DNA of 5,877 nucleotides from Lachnospiraceae bacterium UBA3287. Lineage in GTDB: Bacteria; Bacillota; Clostridia; Lachnospirales; Lachnospiraceae. The stretch lies in assembly GCA_002362155.1 (NCBI GenBank), contig DETN01000022.1, positions 17,662 to 23,538 of the forward strand. The letters are read 5' to 3'. Positions 4,990 through 5,877 of the stretch are shown piece after piece. The notes under the pieces are model-generated. The model searched no databases. It had not been told where the DNA came from and saw nothing but the letters and a program-made list of their open reading frames with translations. Both the position numbers and the translations under genes were made by a program. Each line of letters opens with the position of its first letter. Position 1 is the stretch's first letter.

Positions 4990-5017
4990 TGCCATATTCG
5001 AACGAAAGGTTAATTCT

Positions 5018-5877
5018 ATGTTAGAATCGGTAAAAAATGTCTTCAAAGTCAAGGACATCAGACAGAAACTGCTTTTTACCTTTTTGATGATGGTCGTGAT
5101 CCGTTTCGGATCCCAGCTCCCCGTTCCTGGTGTGGACAGAGAGTACTTTGCCTCCTGGTTCGCTGAGCAGGTTGGGGATTCCCTCGGCTTCCTCAATGCC
5201 TTCACAGGCGGTTCCTTCCTGAACATGTCTGTTCTGGCACTGAATATCACTCCCTACATCACTTCCTCCATTATCATCCAGCTGCTGACCATCGCCATTC
5301 CCAAGCTTGAGGAGATGCAGCGCGAGGGTGAGGAAGGCAGGAAGAAAATGACTGCCATTACCCGTTATCTGACAGTCGGTCTGGCTGTTATGGAAGGTCT
5401 GGCTATGTCCATCGGCTTCGGCCGCGGCGGCCTTCTGGAAGAGTACAACTTCATCAACGTTCTGATGGTAGTTGCCACTCTGACGGCCGGATCCGCCATC
5501 CTGATGTGGATCGGCGAGCAGATCACAGTCTACGGCGTAGGCAACGGTATCTCTATCGTCCTGACGATCAACATTGTTTCCAGAATGCCTCAGGATATCG
5601 TAAGTCTGTTCCAGCAGTTCGTTGTGGGACAGAAGGTCGCATACGGCGCCATCGCTGCTGTTGTGATCATTGCGGTCATCCTCGGCGTCACAGTCCTTGT
5701 CATTCTTCTCAACGATGCGGAGCGGAGGATCCCGGTCCAGTACGCACAGAAGATGCAGGGCAGAAGGCTGGTAGGTTCCGCCGGTTCCTTCCTTCCTCTG
5801 AAGGTCAACACCGCAGGCGTTATGCCTATCATCTTTGCTTCCTCCCTGATGCAGTTCCCCGGCATCGTTTCCCAGCT
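5018..5877 (+). CDS. secY: Protein translocase subunit SecY, N-terminal part (3' truncated)
   Basis: SecY is the ten-helix channel subunit of the SecYEG translocon in the cytoplasmic membrane, passing proteins from SecA or the ribosome across or into the membrane. The window contains 286 codons of an expected 420-440. By reading hydrophobic runs: TM1 about residues 17-35; plug and TM2 region with FLNAFTGGSFLNMSVLALNI (58-77) then TPYITSSIIIQLL, the SecY signature area; TM3 112-133; TM4 145-165; TM5 about 174-190; TM6 209-231; a basic cytosolic loop with RRIPVQYAQK (236-245), the segment contacting SecA and ribosome; and TM7 from about 263, beginning NTAGVMPIIFA. ATG 5018 follows only a weak AAAGG (5005-5009, 8-nt spacer), compared with GGAGG at most genes upstream. 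The frame is open to the right edge with no defect visible. Confidence 0.97.
   Translation, partial: MLESVKNVFKVKDIRQKLLFTFLMMVVIRFGSQLPVPGVDREYFASWFAEQVGDSLGFLNAFTGGSFLNMSVLALNITPYITSSIIIQLLTIAIPKLEEMQREGEEGRKKMTAITRYLTVGLAVMEGLAMSIGFGRGGLLEEYNFINVLMVVATLTAGSAILMWIGEQITVYGVGNGISIVLTINIVSRMPQDIVSLFQQFVVGQKVAYGAIAAVVIIAVILGVTVLVILLNDAERRIPVQYAQKMQGRRLVGSAGSFLPLKVNTAGVMPIIFASSLMQFPGIVSQ

Noticed and set aside
4504..5250. 248-codon minus-strand open frame opposite rplO and the start of secY
   Set aside because: It is antisense to two certain genes, has a GTG start with no properly spaced ribosome-binding site, and spans an intergenic hairpin. It is a shadow frame.

Overview
The window is a continuous stretch of the conserved S10-spc ribosomal protein cluster. 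It holds fourteen genes, all on the plus strand and tightly packed: rplP (3' end only), rpmC, rpsQ, rplN, rplX, rplE, rpsZ (zinc-type rpsN), rpsH, rplF, rplR, rpsE, rpmD, rplO and secY (5' part only). There are no RNA genes, mobile elements, CRISPR arrays or foreign genes. The organism is most likely a low-to-mid GC Gram-positive of the Bacillota, probably class Clostridia and possibly Lachnospiraceae-like. This rests on the gene order without a break between the S10 and spc halves, the short S14 with two CxxC pairs, the strong AAGGAG/GGAGG Shine-Dalgarno sites, frequent AGA arginine codons, and how closely the proteins resemble Bacillus/Clostridia versions. The lineage below class is an inference from remembered sequences.

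Layout. Positions 1-716 carry the end of the S10-type half (L16, L29, S17), with a 4-bp rplP/rpmC overlap and a short rpmC-rpsQ gap. A 70-nt gap with a strong hairpin (717-786) marks where the S10 and spc operons are separate in E. coli. Positions 787-2255 carry L14, L24, L5 and S14 with gaps of 13-22 nt. A 131-nt untranslated region (2256-2386) containing three successive hairpins precedes rpsH. Positions 2387-4938 carry S8, L6, L18, S5, L30 and L15, mostly with gaps of 12-16 nt (43 nt before rplF). A 79-nt gap with another hairpin (4939-5017) separates the ribosomal genes from secY, which runs off the right edge after 286 codons.

Function. Thirteen genes make structural proteins of the 30S and 50S subunits, including the 5S rRNA-binding pair L5 and L18. 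The fourteenth makes the central pore of the SecYEG translocon, which docks on the ribosome exit region built partly from L24 and L29. Co-transcription therefore links ribosome production to membrane insertion capacity.

This is essentially an ordinary housekeeping region and I found no new protein system. The only non-routine signals are in RNA and regulation: the structured leader before rpsH with a possible alternative pairing over its ribosome-binding site, hairpins without U-tracts at two operon-segment boundaries, and a good promoter-like match across the rplX-rplE junction. Several automatically long reading frames need shortening to the starts given here (rpsQ, rplN, rplR, rpsE).
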